Positions 32,762 to 42,920 of a stretch of DNA of 64,000 bases are shown here, one piece after another (position 1 is the first letter of the stretch; each line of letters begins with the position of its first letter). Under the pieces are notes generated by a model that saw nothing but the letters and a program-made list of their open reading frames with translations, was not told the origin of the DNA and did no database searches. Origin of the DNA: Apiosordaria backusii (Eukaryota; Ascomycota; Sordariomycetes; Sordariales; Lasiosphaeriaceae); contig JAUKTV010000009.1 of the NCBI GenBank assembly GCA_030549205.1, positions 558,001-622,000 on the forward strand. The letters run 5' to 3'. Both the position numbers and the translations under genes were made by a program.

Positions 32762-33517
32762 TGATGCCCAATCATCAAAAACTTGACATCAAGAACCTAT
32801 TTATGAACGACGACGACGACGATGACCTGGTTGTGATAGAAGACCAGCCAACAAAAAGATTACGATGAACGATATACACCGGTCATGATGAGATGCGACG
32901 ATGACCAACTACGATGACAACGACCACAACGCCATTTTTCCTAACGACATATAACGACATGATGATACCCCATACACATACGCATATCCACGCATAGTGT
33001 TTCGCTCTTTTAAGATTTATTTCCTTGAACGTCTCTCATGTATATAAAAGCATGTTCTTGACTTTTTTGTCAACAACGGAGCCATCGAGCTTCATCTGAT
33101 ATTTTCTTTGTGTAGTTAGTCATGATGTGCTTTCAATACATGCAACATAGGGTGACTTGTTCACCCTAAGTTCTTACAATACCATTGTTGAGGATCGAAA
33201 TTTGTGTTGGTTGTGTCGTGACATATTATCCCGATGCCCTGCTGTAAGTGGTGAACTCCCTTCACATGCTGTAATTAGCCTTTCCATCCCCGAATCTCGG
33301 TATTTATCTATACATCAACATTCATTTTCTAGCATGCCGAAAAATGCGAAAACTTCCAAAAAATGGCCATCCCAAACTCCCGTAATGCCCCTCGTGATAC
33401 ATTCATTCCGTCCAAACACCTTCCTTTTCCATCCCAATAGCGCAAACAAACAACCACTTCTCTGTCCTGTACAAACCCCGCAACTCCATACCGCGAGCAA
33501 AGGTCCGCGCTCTACAA
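32762..33517. other. Convergent intergenic region with CGA/GAT-rich 3' flank
   Basis: The CFEM 3' flank contains imperfect CGACGA and GATGA repeats (32805-32970), then AT-rich sequence. No gene is supported. Confidence 0.5.
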
Positions 33518-34570
33518 TCATTCCCCCTCCCAATCCCTAAACCCCGCCCCCTCCCCATCCCGATCAAGCAAATACCCAAACCTCTCCCTCTGCCCCCCAT
33601 CCATCAACAACAACCCAGGCAAATCCTCATTCCCTTCTACCCTCTCATACTCCTCGCCCGGCCGATCCCACAGATCCCTCCCCTCCCTCACCCTCTCCAC
33701 CATCCTCTTCTTATCCCTAAACCCCTCCTGGTTCATACTCACATGCGCAAAACTCTTCATCTTTACCAGCATCTCCTCCATCGTCTCAAAACAGCTACTA
33801 CAATGCCACGCTGCGTTTCTCAGCGTCTCCCTTTCAAACAATTTTTTTGGCCAAGGGCCGTCCCCAATTCGGAGGTCATTAGGGAGGATGGTGTTGGCCA
33901 GGCCTTGGTAAAAAGTCGCTTGCGGGTGAGGCCATTCTTTACCTTTGTGGAGGAATTGAAAGGAGTAGTAATAAAACCGGGAAGAGAGGGTGAGACGGCG
34001 GGGGAAGTGGCATTGCCGGAGGAGGTTGAGAGTGGATGGGCGGGGGATTTCGTCGATATCGCTGACGACAATAACGTCGTTTTGGGAGGGGGATTGTGCG
34101 CCCGAAAGAAGGGGGAAGACCTGGGTTAGCATGGCGTTGCGTTGAAAGTCTTCGATGTTCCAGGTTGATTTTGGGGAGAAGGAGGGGGGGTAGGTGATTT
34201 CGTGGTGGATTATTTTGGATTTGTAGGGGGTGAGGCGACTGTTGGGGTCGGAGAGGGCGGATTTTAAATGGAGGGGTTTGGGGAGGTTGGTGAAGGTCCG
34301 GGGGGACTCGACGACGACGAAGTAATCGACCGAGGACCAGGTGCTGTTCAGGCGGATTTCGAGCCAGTCGAGCTCGGTGTTGATCATGGTCAGGTCGTAG
34401 ACTTTTCGGGGGGGTAGGGAAGGGGATTGGACGAAGGGTTTCCAGCCGTGGGGTCGGCAGATGGTGTCATTGGTTGTGTAGAAGGTGAGCTTGTCGTAGA
34501 GGAGGTAGAGGGTGGTGAGGATGGCGGCTATTTTGGTGTAGCGCCAGAGACGTCTTGTTCGGAGCGCCAT
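33518..34570 (-). CDS. Glycosyltransferase family 17 (beta-1,4-GlcNAc transferase-like)
   Basis: The start is the ATG at 34570, giving 350 residues; an in-frame ATG 46 codons upstream adds sequence that does not look like part of the protein. A type II signal anchor is at about residues 13-30 (IAAILTTLYLLYD). The GT17 core shows KVYDLTMINTELDWLEIRL, VDYFVVVESPRTFT, NDVIVVSDIDEIPRP (a DxD-like metal site) and RFYYYSFQF. Animal members (MGAT3) add a bisecting GlcNAc to N-glycans; the reaction of fungal members is not established. It is expected to reside in the Golgi. Confidence 0.87.
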   Translation of the reverse strand: MALRTRRLWRYTKIAAILTTLYLLYDKLTFYTTNDTICRPHGWKPFVQSPSLPPRKVYDLTMINTELDWLEIRLNSTWSSVDYFVVVESPRTFTNLPKPLHLKSALSDPNSRLTPYKSKIIHHEITYPPSFSPKSTWNIEDFQRNAMLTQVFPLLSGAQSPSQNDVIVVSDIDEIPRPSTLNLLRQCHFPRRLTLSSRFYYYSFQFLHKGKEWPHPQATFYQGLANTILPNDLRIGDGPWPKKLFERETLRNAAWHCSSCFETMEEMLVKMKSFAHVSMNQEGFRDKKRMVERVREGRDLWDRPGEEYERVEGNEDLPGLLLMDGGQRERFGYLLDRDGEGAGFRDWEGE

Positions 34571-34957
34571 CTTTTCTGTGATATGTGGCTGTCGTCGAGC
34601 TTCATGAAGCTTTTCGGGGTAGTACTGAATATTGGAAAATCGAATTGGCCCAATAATCTCAAGTTGGGTCAGCATGGTGAGGCACGGCGCCGGCACAGCA
34701 TTCTTCAATACTACCTATGCGCGCCCCGTGTTCTTGGCACCGTGTGGTACGAGGCGTCCCATCTTAGTGGTTGAGGCAGAAGGCTCGAATGGGTTGAAGC
34801 CTAAACGAGGAAGAAGAGAAGCTCAAAATGTTGAAAATGATGAACACGAGTGGATGTGGCTTATACGAGACCTCAGAATTGCAAGGGTATCCATTTCGAC
34901 TGCAACCTGATCCTTCGGATGAGGAGATGGGATGCTGGATTGTTGATCATTCTGGCC
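34571..34957. other. Spacer between kinase-like and GT17 genes
   Basis: 387 bp between two genes on the minus strand. It must carry the GT17 promoter; nothing else is seen. Confidence 0.45.
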
Positions 34958-35977
34958 CTAACCCTCCTCGATATCAGAACTTCTGTGCCACAACCTCAGC
35001 AGTTCACTTTTGCGTCTGTCCTCGTCAGTGAAAAACCATTTCGGAAGCCACTGTTGGAAATAGACCTCCCAGCCTGGATTTTCAACAAAACTAATCGGAT
35101 TGATCTTGGGCGGTGTTCGTGGTGGGTTCATCCGTGAGAGCACCTTTGCGATGTTGAAATCGAAAATCGCAGCGCGGAATTTTGGAATCTCTAGGTCGCC
35201 AATAAAGAAAATGTTTCGTGGTGCAAAGTCACCCTGCAGTACCCCTGCTACGCCGAGCTTCAAGTGTGACTTTGTTGCGCAAACGAAGGCGTGTATGCGA
35301 GCATCGTCTGAGGCGGGAACTTGGTTATCGTCAATCATCTCCTTCATTGTTGACCCATCCAGATATTCGATGAGAATCAACGGTAAAGTCCGCGTGTAGG
35401 TGACACCGCCAACGACGAGCTTGAGATCGAACGAGAACGAACCAAAGTATTCTGGGTAGCAGCCTTTGATACTCCCTGAATCTCCCTGCCGCTTTGCCTC
35501 GTAGGCCTCGAGCTCTTCATAAGCAGCAGCTTCGATGCTGTAATCGCGTGCGGCAATCCACACCACGTCTGTGGGCAGGCCAATTTCGGCGTCCTCGAAC
35601 TTATAGTATAATGGGTCGTAGATTTTGGCAATGTATTTCATGGCACTTGAGTCGTTCTCCCAGTGGCATATCACGATCTGGGCCCCGGCTTCATCGCCGC
35701 CACGGACCACTGAATCGACAACCAATGATGGTCCTGAAGCTGGGGACTTTGAGGGGGTTGAAGACTTTGGAGCTTCATCTGGCTCGAGGTGCTTGATGCA
35801 ATGTTGAGTGTGCGTGTAGTTTCGGATATCGACATAGCTTTCATATGGCTTTGGGCCTGAAACCTTGTAGGAGCCGCCGAATGGAGGGTGAGGCGTGTCT
35901 GGTGTAACGGCTTTCTTGAACCCGGCGACATAAGGACAACGAGGCTTCTCGCGATCGACCGGCAGTTCAAAGCTCAT
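34958..35977 (-). CDS. Atypical protein-kinase-like protein
   Basis: A single exon of 339 residues from the ATG of MSFELPVDREKP; a further in-frame ATG lies nine codons upstream. Kinase-like landmarks occur in order: MKYIAKIYDP (beta-3 Lys), EAAAYEELEAYE (helix C Glu), LILIEYLDGSTM (hinge), GVLQGDFAPRNIFF (catalytic loop with the Asp and Asn kept but Gln where the His of HxD is usual) and AAIFDFNIAKV (DFN in place of DFG). The pattern matches an expanded family of fungal kinase-like proteins of unknown substrate. Activity is possible but unproven. A Ser/Pro-rich insert is at residues 68-85. Confidence 0.75.
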   Translation of the reverse strand: MSFELPVDREKPRCPYVAGFKKAVTPDTPHPPFGGSYKVSGPKPYESYVDIRNYTHTQHCIKHLEPDEAPKSSTPSKSPASGPSLVVDSVVRGGDEAGAQIVICHWENDSSAMKYIAKIYDPLYYKFEDAEIGLPTDVVWIAARDYSIEAAAYEELEAYEAKRQGDSGSIKGCYPEYFGSFSFDLKLVVGGVTYTRTLPLILIEYLDGSTMKEMIDDNQVPASDDARIHAFVCATKSHLKLGVAGVLQGDFAPRNIFFIGDLEIPKFRAAIFDFNIAKVLSRMNPPRTPPKINPISFVENPGWEVYFQQWLPKWFFTDEDRRKSELLRLWHRSSDIEEG

Positions 35978-36695
35978 TTTCGTGGTGAGGCAAATGAGAA
36001 TCAAGGCATGAGGTTAGATTTCACGGCGTGAGGCATGTGTTTGAGTAAAAACGGTCACTTTAAGAAAGTGTTGCAGTCAGCAAGGACACCTCTACTAGGC
36101 TGCAACCCTAGTCTTCTACGTCAACGACATCCAATGCCATATCACCCTGGCAAATGTAGCATAAGAAGCAGACAAGAGAGTGACTGGATTGTTTTAGCCA
36201 TTGAAAAATAGTTCAGTCGAACACGTCAGTTTCGGACCCTCAGATGAATCTGTTCAGGAACAATGCAGAGACCTTGTCAATATCGCGGGGTAAATGGAGC
36301 TCCCCAAGTCTCCACATGAGCTTCAAGCGGGGTGGTGACAGTTGACTCGTCGCGTAATTCATGATCCCATCGATCTTGAAAGAATGCCATTGCCCTCAAT
36401 ATCTTGCGGTCCTGAGATCCAAAAGGTGATCATAGTAATCACATATCTGAAATAATTTGTCAGCCTTACTCACTCATCTCAAAGCTTCCATCTTCCTTTG
36501 CCGACTGCCGAAAACGGACCCCCTTCCGGGATCATAGCTCGAAAGAGCCTGGGGTTGGCAACCCCACTATCATCAACCTCACTTCATCTCACCTCACCTC
36601 TCACTCACTCCCATTCATGAGCCATTGATTCCCCCTAACTCAACCGTCAACTCACCAGCCACACATCTCACAAACCAGCCTTCACAACCGCCAAA
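35978..36695. promoter_or_regulatory. Divergent intergenic region, kinase-like gene / riboflavin synthase
   Basis: 718 bp between divergent start codons. A pyrimidine-rich TCACCTC repeat tract at 36570-36615 lies in the likely riboflavin synthase leader. No gene is seen. Confidence 0.5.
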
Positions 36696-37474
36696 ATGTT
36701 CACCGGCATAGTAGAAGAAATCGGCGGTACATCTGACCCCTGCCCCTCACCCCCATCAGACTCCCTCACCCCTTCTTTTCACTAACTTTGACCCCAGAGG
36801 TGACGACCTTGAACCCCAACTCCTCCGACGGCGGCACAACCCTAACCATCACCCTCCCCCCCACCTCCACCCTCCTCTCCGACTGCCACCTAGGCGACTC
36901 CATCGCCATAAACGGCGTCTGCCTCACCGTCACCACCTTCACCCCCTCCCCCCCCTCCCCCTCCTTCACCGTCGGAATCGCCCCCGAAACCCTCCGCCTC
37001 ACCAACCTCGGCTCCCTCACCCCTTCTTCCCGCGTGAACCTCGAGCGCGCCGTCCGAGCAGACACCCGCATGGGAGGCCACTTTGTCCAAGGGCACGTCG
37101 ACACCACCGCCACTATTGTCTCCAAGACCCCCGACGGCAACGCCATCACTTTTCGGTTTGCGCCGAAATCAAAAGAAGTGCTTAGATATGTGGTTTACAA
37201 GGGGTTCATCGCTTTGGATGGGGCGAGTTTGACGGTGACAAAGGTCAATGACGAAGAGGGGTGGTGGGAGGTCATGTTGATTGCGTATACCCAAGAAAAG
37301 ATCGTCACGGCAAAAAAAGAGGTGGGGGAGACAGTCAATGTCGAGGTGGACATGACGGCCAAGTATGTGGAAAAGAGCATACAGGGGTATCTGGCGGGCA
37401 TGATGGAGGACGGGCAGGGGTTTCCGTGGTTGCAGAAGACGGTGGAGAGGATTGTTGCTCAGGGGTTTTCTTAG
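36696..37474 (+). CDS. rib5: Riboflavin synthase, alpha chain
   Basis: Exon 1 (36696-36726) encodes MFTGIVEEIG; exon 2 is 36798-37474. The 71-bp intron (GTACAT...CCCCAG) gives a 235-residue protein, the normal length. It has two lumazine-binding repeats; visible motifs are DSIAINGVCLTV, NLERAVRADTRMGGHFVQGHVD and YKGFIALDGASLTV. The enzyme converts two 6,7-dimethyl-8-ribityllumazine molecules to riboflavin plus a pyrimidine. The donor GTACAT is weak but restores the invariant N-terminus. The sense strand changes from C-rich to G-rich near 37150. Confidence 0.96.
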
Positions 37475-37599
37475 GGGGAGGACTCAGGGCACGCAAAGGG
37501 GGTGTAAGGCAGGGTGGTACAAAAATGTATCGAAATAGTTTGATGGGTATCTATGTATATGTTTCCCAAGTCGGGCAAAATAGTAAGTAGTACAGTACG

Positions 37600-39705
37600 C
37601 TACACTTGAACGTCGCCCCAGACTTCGGCAAGTTTCTGACTGATTTGCTTGCTGAACCTCTGTCTCCCAACCAGGTGATCAAGCCGTGTGGCAATCATGT
37701 CGATCTTCTTCCTCTTACCCTCCGCTCCAGGACCGCACTGCTCATAAGCTTCAATAAACTCTCGCGGTGTCTTCCACACCTTTTGAATCTCCATGGCCTT
37801 TTCTCCTGTGACACCCTTTGTAACCATCAACATCTTCAAAAACAAATCCCTCAAGGTCATCATGCCTGACTTGGAACAAAGCGAAGAAAACGCCGGGTAA
37901 CTGATGTGGTGTCCAATCTCTGGCTTTGTCTCCCTCAGACTCTTCATCAAAGGCAAATAATTGTTGGCCGTGAGAACATTGGTCGGAATGACATGCAGCG
38001 GCTTGCCCTCGTACATTTTCTGCAGCATCTGCGTCATGGAAGCCAGATACCGGATAGTATCGTCAATCTTCTGCGTCTTCTTCAAAAAGTAGCCATTAAC
38101 CACTTGAAGAGACGCAATAGCCGACTGAACCATCTCCTCACTTCTCTGCAGACGACCCGGGTCAATCGTGATTTCTTCGACCAGGTAAATGACGTTCTTG
38201 ATGCCTGACCGCCTCAACCGGAACTTTTGCTCGTGGAAGCGGCCGTCCTTGATACTCCCAATAAGATCATCAAGACGCTTCCTCTCCACAATCCAGTCCA
38301 GGACAACTTCATCACCTTCAGCTCCCATCCGTGAAAGCCAGCCGGGCTGCTTGCATTTGGCAACCCACAGAGCATCTCCCAGCTCCATGGCGCGGGTGAT
38401 GGGGCGGACGCCTTTTTTGGTGAGCTCCTCTTGCAGATAATCACGGTCAGTCTTTGCGCGGATTTCCCGGTTATCAAGGACTAATTCGATGGTAAAACTG
38501 CCAGGCGCTAGCCGGATTGGCCTAAAATTCGGAAGGCTGGAATCGTCAGACATTGCTTCACCCTCCGCCACCACATCCTTATACTCATTGTCCATCTCTC
38601 TTTTCACAGAACTTTGGACCTGCGGGGCAACTTCATTGTCCTCCTCATCGTCGTCATCGAGAAGAATAACCGGGCTGGTAGCTTGGGGGCCATGTACTGC
38701 GCCTGTATTTGATCTGCTAGGGCCTAGATTCGTGTTCGCGCCTGTTAAGCCAGTGCCTCCAAAAGGTCCTTCAAGGTTCCCCAAAAAGCTGTTTGTGCTC
38801 CTGAGCTGGTTCAAAAAGTCATCTCCATCATTTCCGACCCAAGTATCGCTCCGACCACCGGTGCTATTACTCCCAAAAGTGATGGAATTGCCGCTCCCTT
38901 CAAGTCCAAGAATACCGGAGGACCCGCCATTGTTGCTGCCCAAAGAATTAGCCCCGGGCAAAACTGCGCTGGAGGTACTACCGATTCTGTTGTTTTGCAC
39001 ATTGACACCACTGTTGCTGGCATTCTCGCTCTTGGGAACATCGCCGCGGGCGGCAGCGACTTCTCGAACTCGCGCAGCTACCTCCCATCCCTCATCTGTC
39101 AGTGCCCATCGAACAACAGGGCGCCCACGCTTCACGACAAGTTCTTTTGTTTCCAGGGTCTTCATCGAGCCCCAAGCTGTGTAGAACTTGGTGGTGTCAG
39201 AAGGTACTGTGAATGATGATTCGCTGTGACGCTGAGCCGCAGCAATCAGCTCCTCTTTCGACATCCCCGGCATGGCTGTGTTTCGGTCCTGCCCTGCCAA
39301 AACAAGAAGCAACGCAAATGCTCCCGAACGGTAGGTAGGAACATAAGCCCGAGGCGCTCTTGCTGGCCTTTTGGGTGCTGGTGCCACTGCAGCCTCGTCA
39401 TCCTGATCTTGATCCTCGCCTGGCAGGTGCACAATCCGCTTTCGCTTCGGGACTCTGGGCATGGGCAGGCCCCTCTCGTCGCAGTACTTTCTAAGTTGTT
39501 GAGTAAGTCTTTCGCAGAGTTTCGGACCGAATCCCTTGAGTTGTTGACATTGCGAAGGGTGCTCAAGCCGCATTGGGCATGTCTTGAGCGACTCGTATGC
39601 ATGTTTGTACGTGATTACCCCTTTGGAGTTGCGTTCTTTGGCCGTATCATACCACTCCTTTACCCAGCCGAGAAACATTGGGTTGGCGCAAGCTGGCTCC
39701 GACAT
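37600..39705 (-). CDS. mus81: Crossover junction endonuclease Mus81
   Basis: The start is the ATG of MSEPACANPMFLGWVKEW, giving a 701-residue single exon; the 39 in-frame residues upstream look like leader. The N-terminal helix-hairpin-helix region contains LKGFGPKLCERL; a winged-helix-like region follows (SKEELIAAAQ...FYTAWGSMKTL). The XPF-type nuclease has the signature ERKRLDDLIGSIKDGRFHEQ, and a C-terminal HhH contains KGVTGEKAMEIQKVW. With Eme1/Mms4 it cleaves branched DNA at stalled forks and in recombination. The gap to the convergent riboflavin synthase gene is only 125 bp. Confidence 0.96.
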   Translation of the reverse strand: MSEPACANPMFLGWVKEWYDTAKERNSKGVITYKHAYESLKTCPMRLEHPSQCQQLKGFGPKLCERLTQQLRKYCDERGLPMPRVPKRKRIVHLPGEDQDQDDEAAVAPAPKRPARAPRAYVPTYRSGAFALLLVLAGQDRNTAMPGMSKEELIAAAQRHSESSFTVPSDTTKFYTAWGSMKTLETKELVVKRGRPVVRWALTDEGWEVAARVREVAAARGDVPKSENASNSGVNVQNNRIGSTSSAVLPGANSLGSNNGGSSGILGLEGSGNSITFGSNSTGGRSDTWVGNDGDDFLNQLRSTNSFLGNLEGPFGGTGLTGANTNLGPSRSNTGAVHGPQATSPVILLDDDDEEDNEVAPQVQSSVKREMDNEYKDVVAEGEAMSDDSSLPNFRPIRLAPGSFTIELVLDNREIRAKTDRDYLQEELTKKGVRPITRAMELGDALWVAKCKQPGWLSRMGAEGDEVVLDWIVERKRLDDLIGSIKDGRFHEQKFRLRRSGIKNVIYLVEEITIDPGRLQRSEEMVQSAIASLQVVNGYFLKKTQKIDDTIRYLASMTQMLQKMYEGKPLHVIPTNVLTANNYLPLMKSLRETKPEIGHHISYPAFSSLCSKSGMMTLRDLFLKMLMVTKGVTGEKAMEIQKVWKTPREFIEAYEQCGPGAEGKRKKIDMIATRLDHLVGRQRFSKQISQKLAEVWGDVQV

Positions 39706-40452
39706 GTTGCAGCGAAAGTTGAGATCTGCAGGACTAAAAAAGGAAGGTGAAAGGGATAAGACACAAAAAGAAATGTCCCAAGATGAATTGGCCGAGACAA
39801 AAAGCGAAGCAAGGGAGAGCAATCAAACGAACTCCGAGGGGGCTCAAGCCATGCGTTGGTTTGCGAACTCTCAAGAAAGAAACTCTCTCAAGAAGAGTTG
39901 GAGGTTGGAAATGAAATAGGATCTTCCCTTGGCTCCACTTCGTTGACGGTGCTTTGTTCCAAAGACGCGTCGGACGGCGTCTACAAATCGCCGAAATGCC
40001 GCCAGGTCATGTGCCGGCCGGGAACAGCCCCAGGGCACTGACGTAGGCTAAGCATTCACCTTGATGCAAGCTATTCCCAATCTCGCTAGCTCACCTTCTA
40101 TATTTGTGATGATGCAGCCCCGCCTCGCATTCAGTGAGCTTCACCAACCTTCAGCACTGCGAGCCGCTGGAACACGAACAATCTGGGCAACCCGGGCGGC
40201 ACTGCAACTGATCGGAAGTGCGGGGCAGCTCTGTCTCTCCCGATGAAACCTCACCTCCGGGTTGTGGACCCTGTTATCGGGCTGACAAGCAACAGCTATC
40301 GCAGTCCCCCCTCCTTCTTTTAAATCCACAGCTTCCCCTCTCCTTTTTTTTTTTTGTTGTGATAGTCAGTCAGTCGCCTTTGGGTTCAGCATCGCCGTAG
40401 CAACACTTCCCACATCCTCACACACAGCTCTGCTATCTAGCACCAACTCACC
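39706..40452. promoter_or_regulatory. Divergent intergenic region, mus81 / phosphoacetylglucosamine mutase
   Basis: 747 bp between divergent start codons, with a long T run at 40345-40355 in the likely leader of the plus-strand gene. No gene is seen. Confidence 0.5.
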
Positions 40453-42143
40453 ATGAGCCACGACGAGCAGATTATCGCCGGCTCGGCGAAGCACCCAATT
40501 GTGCCCCAGCACTACAAATATGGCACTGCTGGCTTCCGCATGAAGGCCGACCTCCTTGAGGGCGTCACCTATCGTGTTGGCTTGCTGGCCGCCCTGCGAA
40601 GCCGCAAGCTGAACTCTCAGGCTATTGGTGTCATGATCACAGCCAGCCACAACCCCGCCATCGATAACGGCGTCAAGATTGTCGACCCCATGGGCGACAT
40701 GCTTGAGCAAGAGTGGGAGAGATATGCGACTGCTCTGGTGAACGCTCCGAGTGATGAAGATCTGGCCAAGATCTACAACGCTCTGGCTACCGAGCTAAAG
40801 ATCGACCTCGAAGCCCCGGCCAAGGTCGTCTACGGCCGTGATACCCGACCTTCAGGTCACACCTTGGTCACCGCTCTCGCTGGCGCCCTCGATGCGACCA
40901 ATACCGAACACGTTGACTTCAAGATTCTCACCACACCCCAGCTGCACTACCTCGTGCGCGCGACCAACACCGAAGGCACGCCCGCCTCCTACGGCGAGGT
41001 CAGCGAAACCGGGTACTACAAGAAGCTCGCCGAAGCCTTTGTTCGGTGCATGAAGGGCAAGAGGATCAACGAGAAGCTCCAAGTTGACTGCGCCAACGGC
41101 GTCGGCGGTCCTAAGCTCACGGAATTCCTCAAGCACATCCCCCAAGACAAGGTCCACTTCGAGGTCAAGGTCGTCAACGACGATGTCCTCCGCCCGGAGG
41201 TCTTGAACCTCGATGTAAGTCCCCCACTCTGTCCCGAGACATTCTTACCTCACGAGAACTCTGACTAACAACCCCCTTCTAGTCCGGTGCCGACTTTGTC
41301 AAGACCAAGCAGCGAGCTCCCCCCACCCCCAAGCCCCAAGCCGGCCTCAGATGCTGCTCCCTCGACGGCGACGCCGATCGCCTAATCTACTACTGGATTG
41401 ACCCCGACAACAGCACCTTCGTCATGCTCGACGGCGACCGCATTTCCTCCCTCGCCGCCTCCTTCATCGGCGATCTCGTTGAATCCGCCGGCCTCAGAAA
41501 CGACCTCCGCATCGGCGTCGTCCAAACCGCCTACGCCAACGGCGCCAGCACCCACTACATCACCCAGCACCTCAAGCTTCCCGTTATTTGCACCCCCACC
41601 GGCGTGAAGCACCTGCACCACGTCGCCCAGGGCTTCGACGTGGGAGTCTACTTTGAAGCCAACGGCCACGGCACCGTCTTGTTCTCTCCCGACGCGATCA
41701 GCGCCTTCAAGAACACACCCCCTCAGTCCCCTGCTCAAAAGGACGCTCTGGACACGCTGGCGGCCTTGACTGACCTGATCAACCAGACTGTTGGAGACGC
41801 TATCTCTGACATGTTGCTTGTCGAAGTGATCCTCGCGCACAAGTTCTGGACACTGAAAGACTGGGCCATGACGTACTCTGACCTCCCCAACCGGCTGGTC
41901 AGGGTCGAAGTGGCGAACAAGGACGTCTTTAGGACGACAGACGCAGAGAGGAGGCTGTCGCATCCGGAGGGGTGTCAGGCGGAGATTGATCAAGAGGTGA
42001 AGAAGTTTAAAGATGCGAGGTCGTTTGCCAGGGCGAGCGGGACGGAGAACGCGATGAGGGTGTATGCGGAGGCGGCGACGAGGTCGGAGGCGAATGAGCT
42101 AGCGGAGAGGGTGGCGGGGATTGTGAGTCGTTGGGGTGTCTAG
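40453..42143 (+). CDS. pcm1: Phosphoacetylglucosamine mutase (Agm1/Pcm1)
   Basis: Exons 40453-41214 and 41283-42143 (68-bp intron, phase 0) give 540 residues. Motifs are KYGTAGFRM, the phosphoserine loop GVMITASHNPAIDNG, the metal loop CCSLDGDADRLIYYW, the sugar loop FEANGHGTVLF and the phosphate-binding loop RASGTENAMRVYAEA. It interconverts GlcNAc-6-P and GlcNAc-1-P, a step toward UDP-GlcNAc for chitin and glycans. The C-terminus ends normally for the family, yet the frame remains open for 258 codons after the TAG. Confidence 0.96.
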
Positions 42144-42209
42144 TTGAGACTCCGGGACCAAGCAGATGGTAGGAAAAGGGGGATAGGGGGGGAGAAAGTG
42201 TTGGGGGGC

Positions 42210-42920
42210 ATGTTGAATAGTGCCGGGGTTGAAGGGATAAGGTCGAGGTTGAGGGCGAGTACTTTGCCTTCGAAGCCGAGGGAGAGGAGACCGGCGCCGC
42301 AGCAGGTCTCGAGGGGTACGGGCACAACGTTGGTTTGGAGCACGTTTGGGATGTCGGTTGATGAGTGTGATCAGGAGAGGTTTAAGGCTCTTGAGGAGGG
42401 GGGTGTCATCAGTAATGAAGATGAAGTGGTAATAGAGGGGGATTTTGATGGGAGCCCGGGGAAGAGGATTAGTGAGAGGAATAAACAGGGGTTTAGCCCT
42501 CCTGATAATGAGGAGGAGGATGGGCGGTTGTCTAGTATGCCGCCGGGCCGGATGAGGGGAAGGAGTTTGGGTAACGATTTCAGGTTGGACCAACTTGGTT
42601 CTTCTTTCAGAGACAGGCGTTTGGCGCCGCCGCCGTCGATGAGGTTGCTGGATCTAGGTGGTGAGGGAGAGCAGGATGGGGAGCCGACGACATTTTTGAT
42701 GAGCCCATTTGATATGCCTGCTTCGGGTGGTGATGCTGCGAAGAAAAGGGATGGGTATTTTGGCGATTTTGAGGAGATGTTGAAGGATATAGAAATAAGC
42801 AAGAGCACAGGGGGGAAGGCTACACAATCAGATGGTGATAGTATTGGTGGCAGGGTTGATGGTCTGGAGGAGGATCATCAACAATTGGAAAACGAGGAGG
42901 ACGGCCGTCAGCAACATTGA
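42210..42920 (+). CDS. Hypothetical protein downstream of pcm1
   Basis: I do not recognise this protein. The frame is in phase with pcm1, opens directly after its stop (from 42144) and has its first ATG at 42210, giving 236 residues. It is hydrophilic, with a basic N-terminus, an acidic middle and segments such as GNDFRLDQLGSSFRDRR, TTFLMSPFDMPASGGD and GYFGDFEEMLKDIEISK. The mix of residues looks protein-like, and codon choice (AGG, GAG, GGG, TTG) matches the 3' halves of neighbouring genes. It could be a small separate gene, a last exon of an unseen transcript, a readthrough tail or chance. Confidence 0.35.
   Translation: MLNSAGVEGIRSRLRASTLPSKPRERRPAPQQVSRGTGTTLVWSTFGMSVDECDQERFKALEEGGVISNEDEVVIEGDFDGSPGKRISERNKQGFSPPDNEEEDGRLSSMPPGRMRGRSLGNDFRLDQLGSSFRDRRLAPPPSMRLLDLGGEGEQDGEPTTFLMSPFDMPASGGDAAKKRDGYFGDFEEMLKDIEISKSTGGKATQSDGDSIGGRVDGLEEDHQQLENEEDGRQQH

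Noticed and set aside
41382..41993. 203-residue open frame on the minus strand inside pcm1
   Set aside because: It is antisense to the conserved catalytic exon; the C-ending codons of pcm1 remove stops from the opposite strand.
42123..42165. 43-bp intron skipping the pcm1 stop (GTGAGT to CAAGCAG)
   Set aside because: It is shorter than usual fungal introns and leads to a stop within a few codons, so it would not join pcm1 to the downstream frame.
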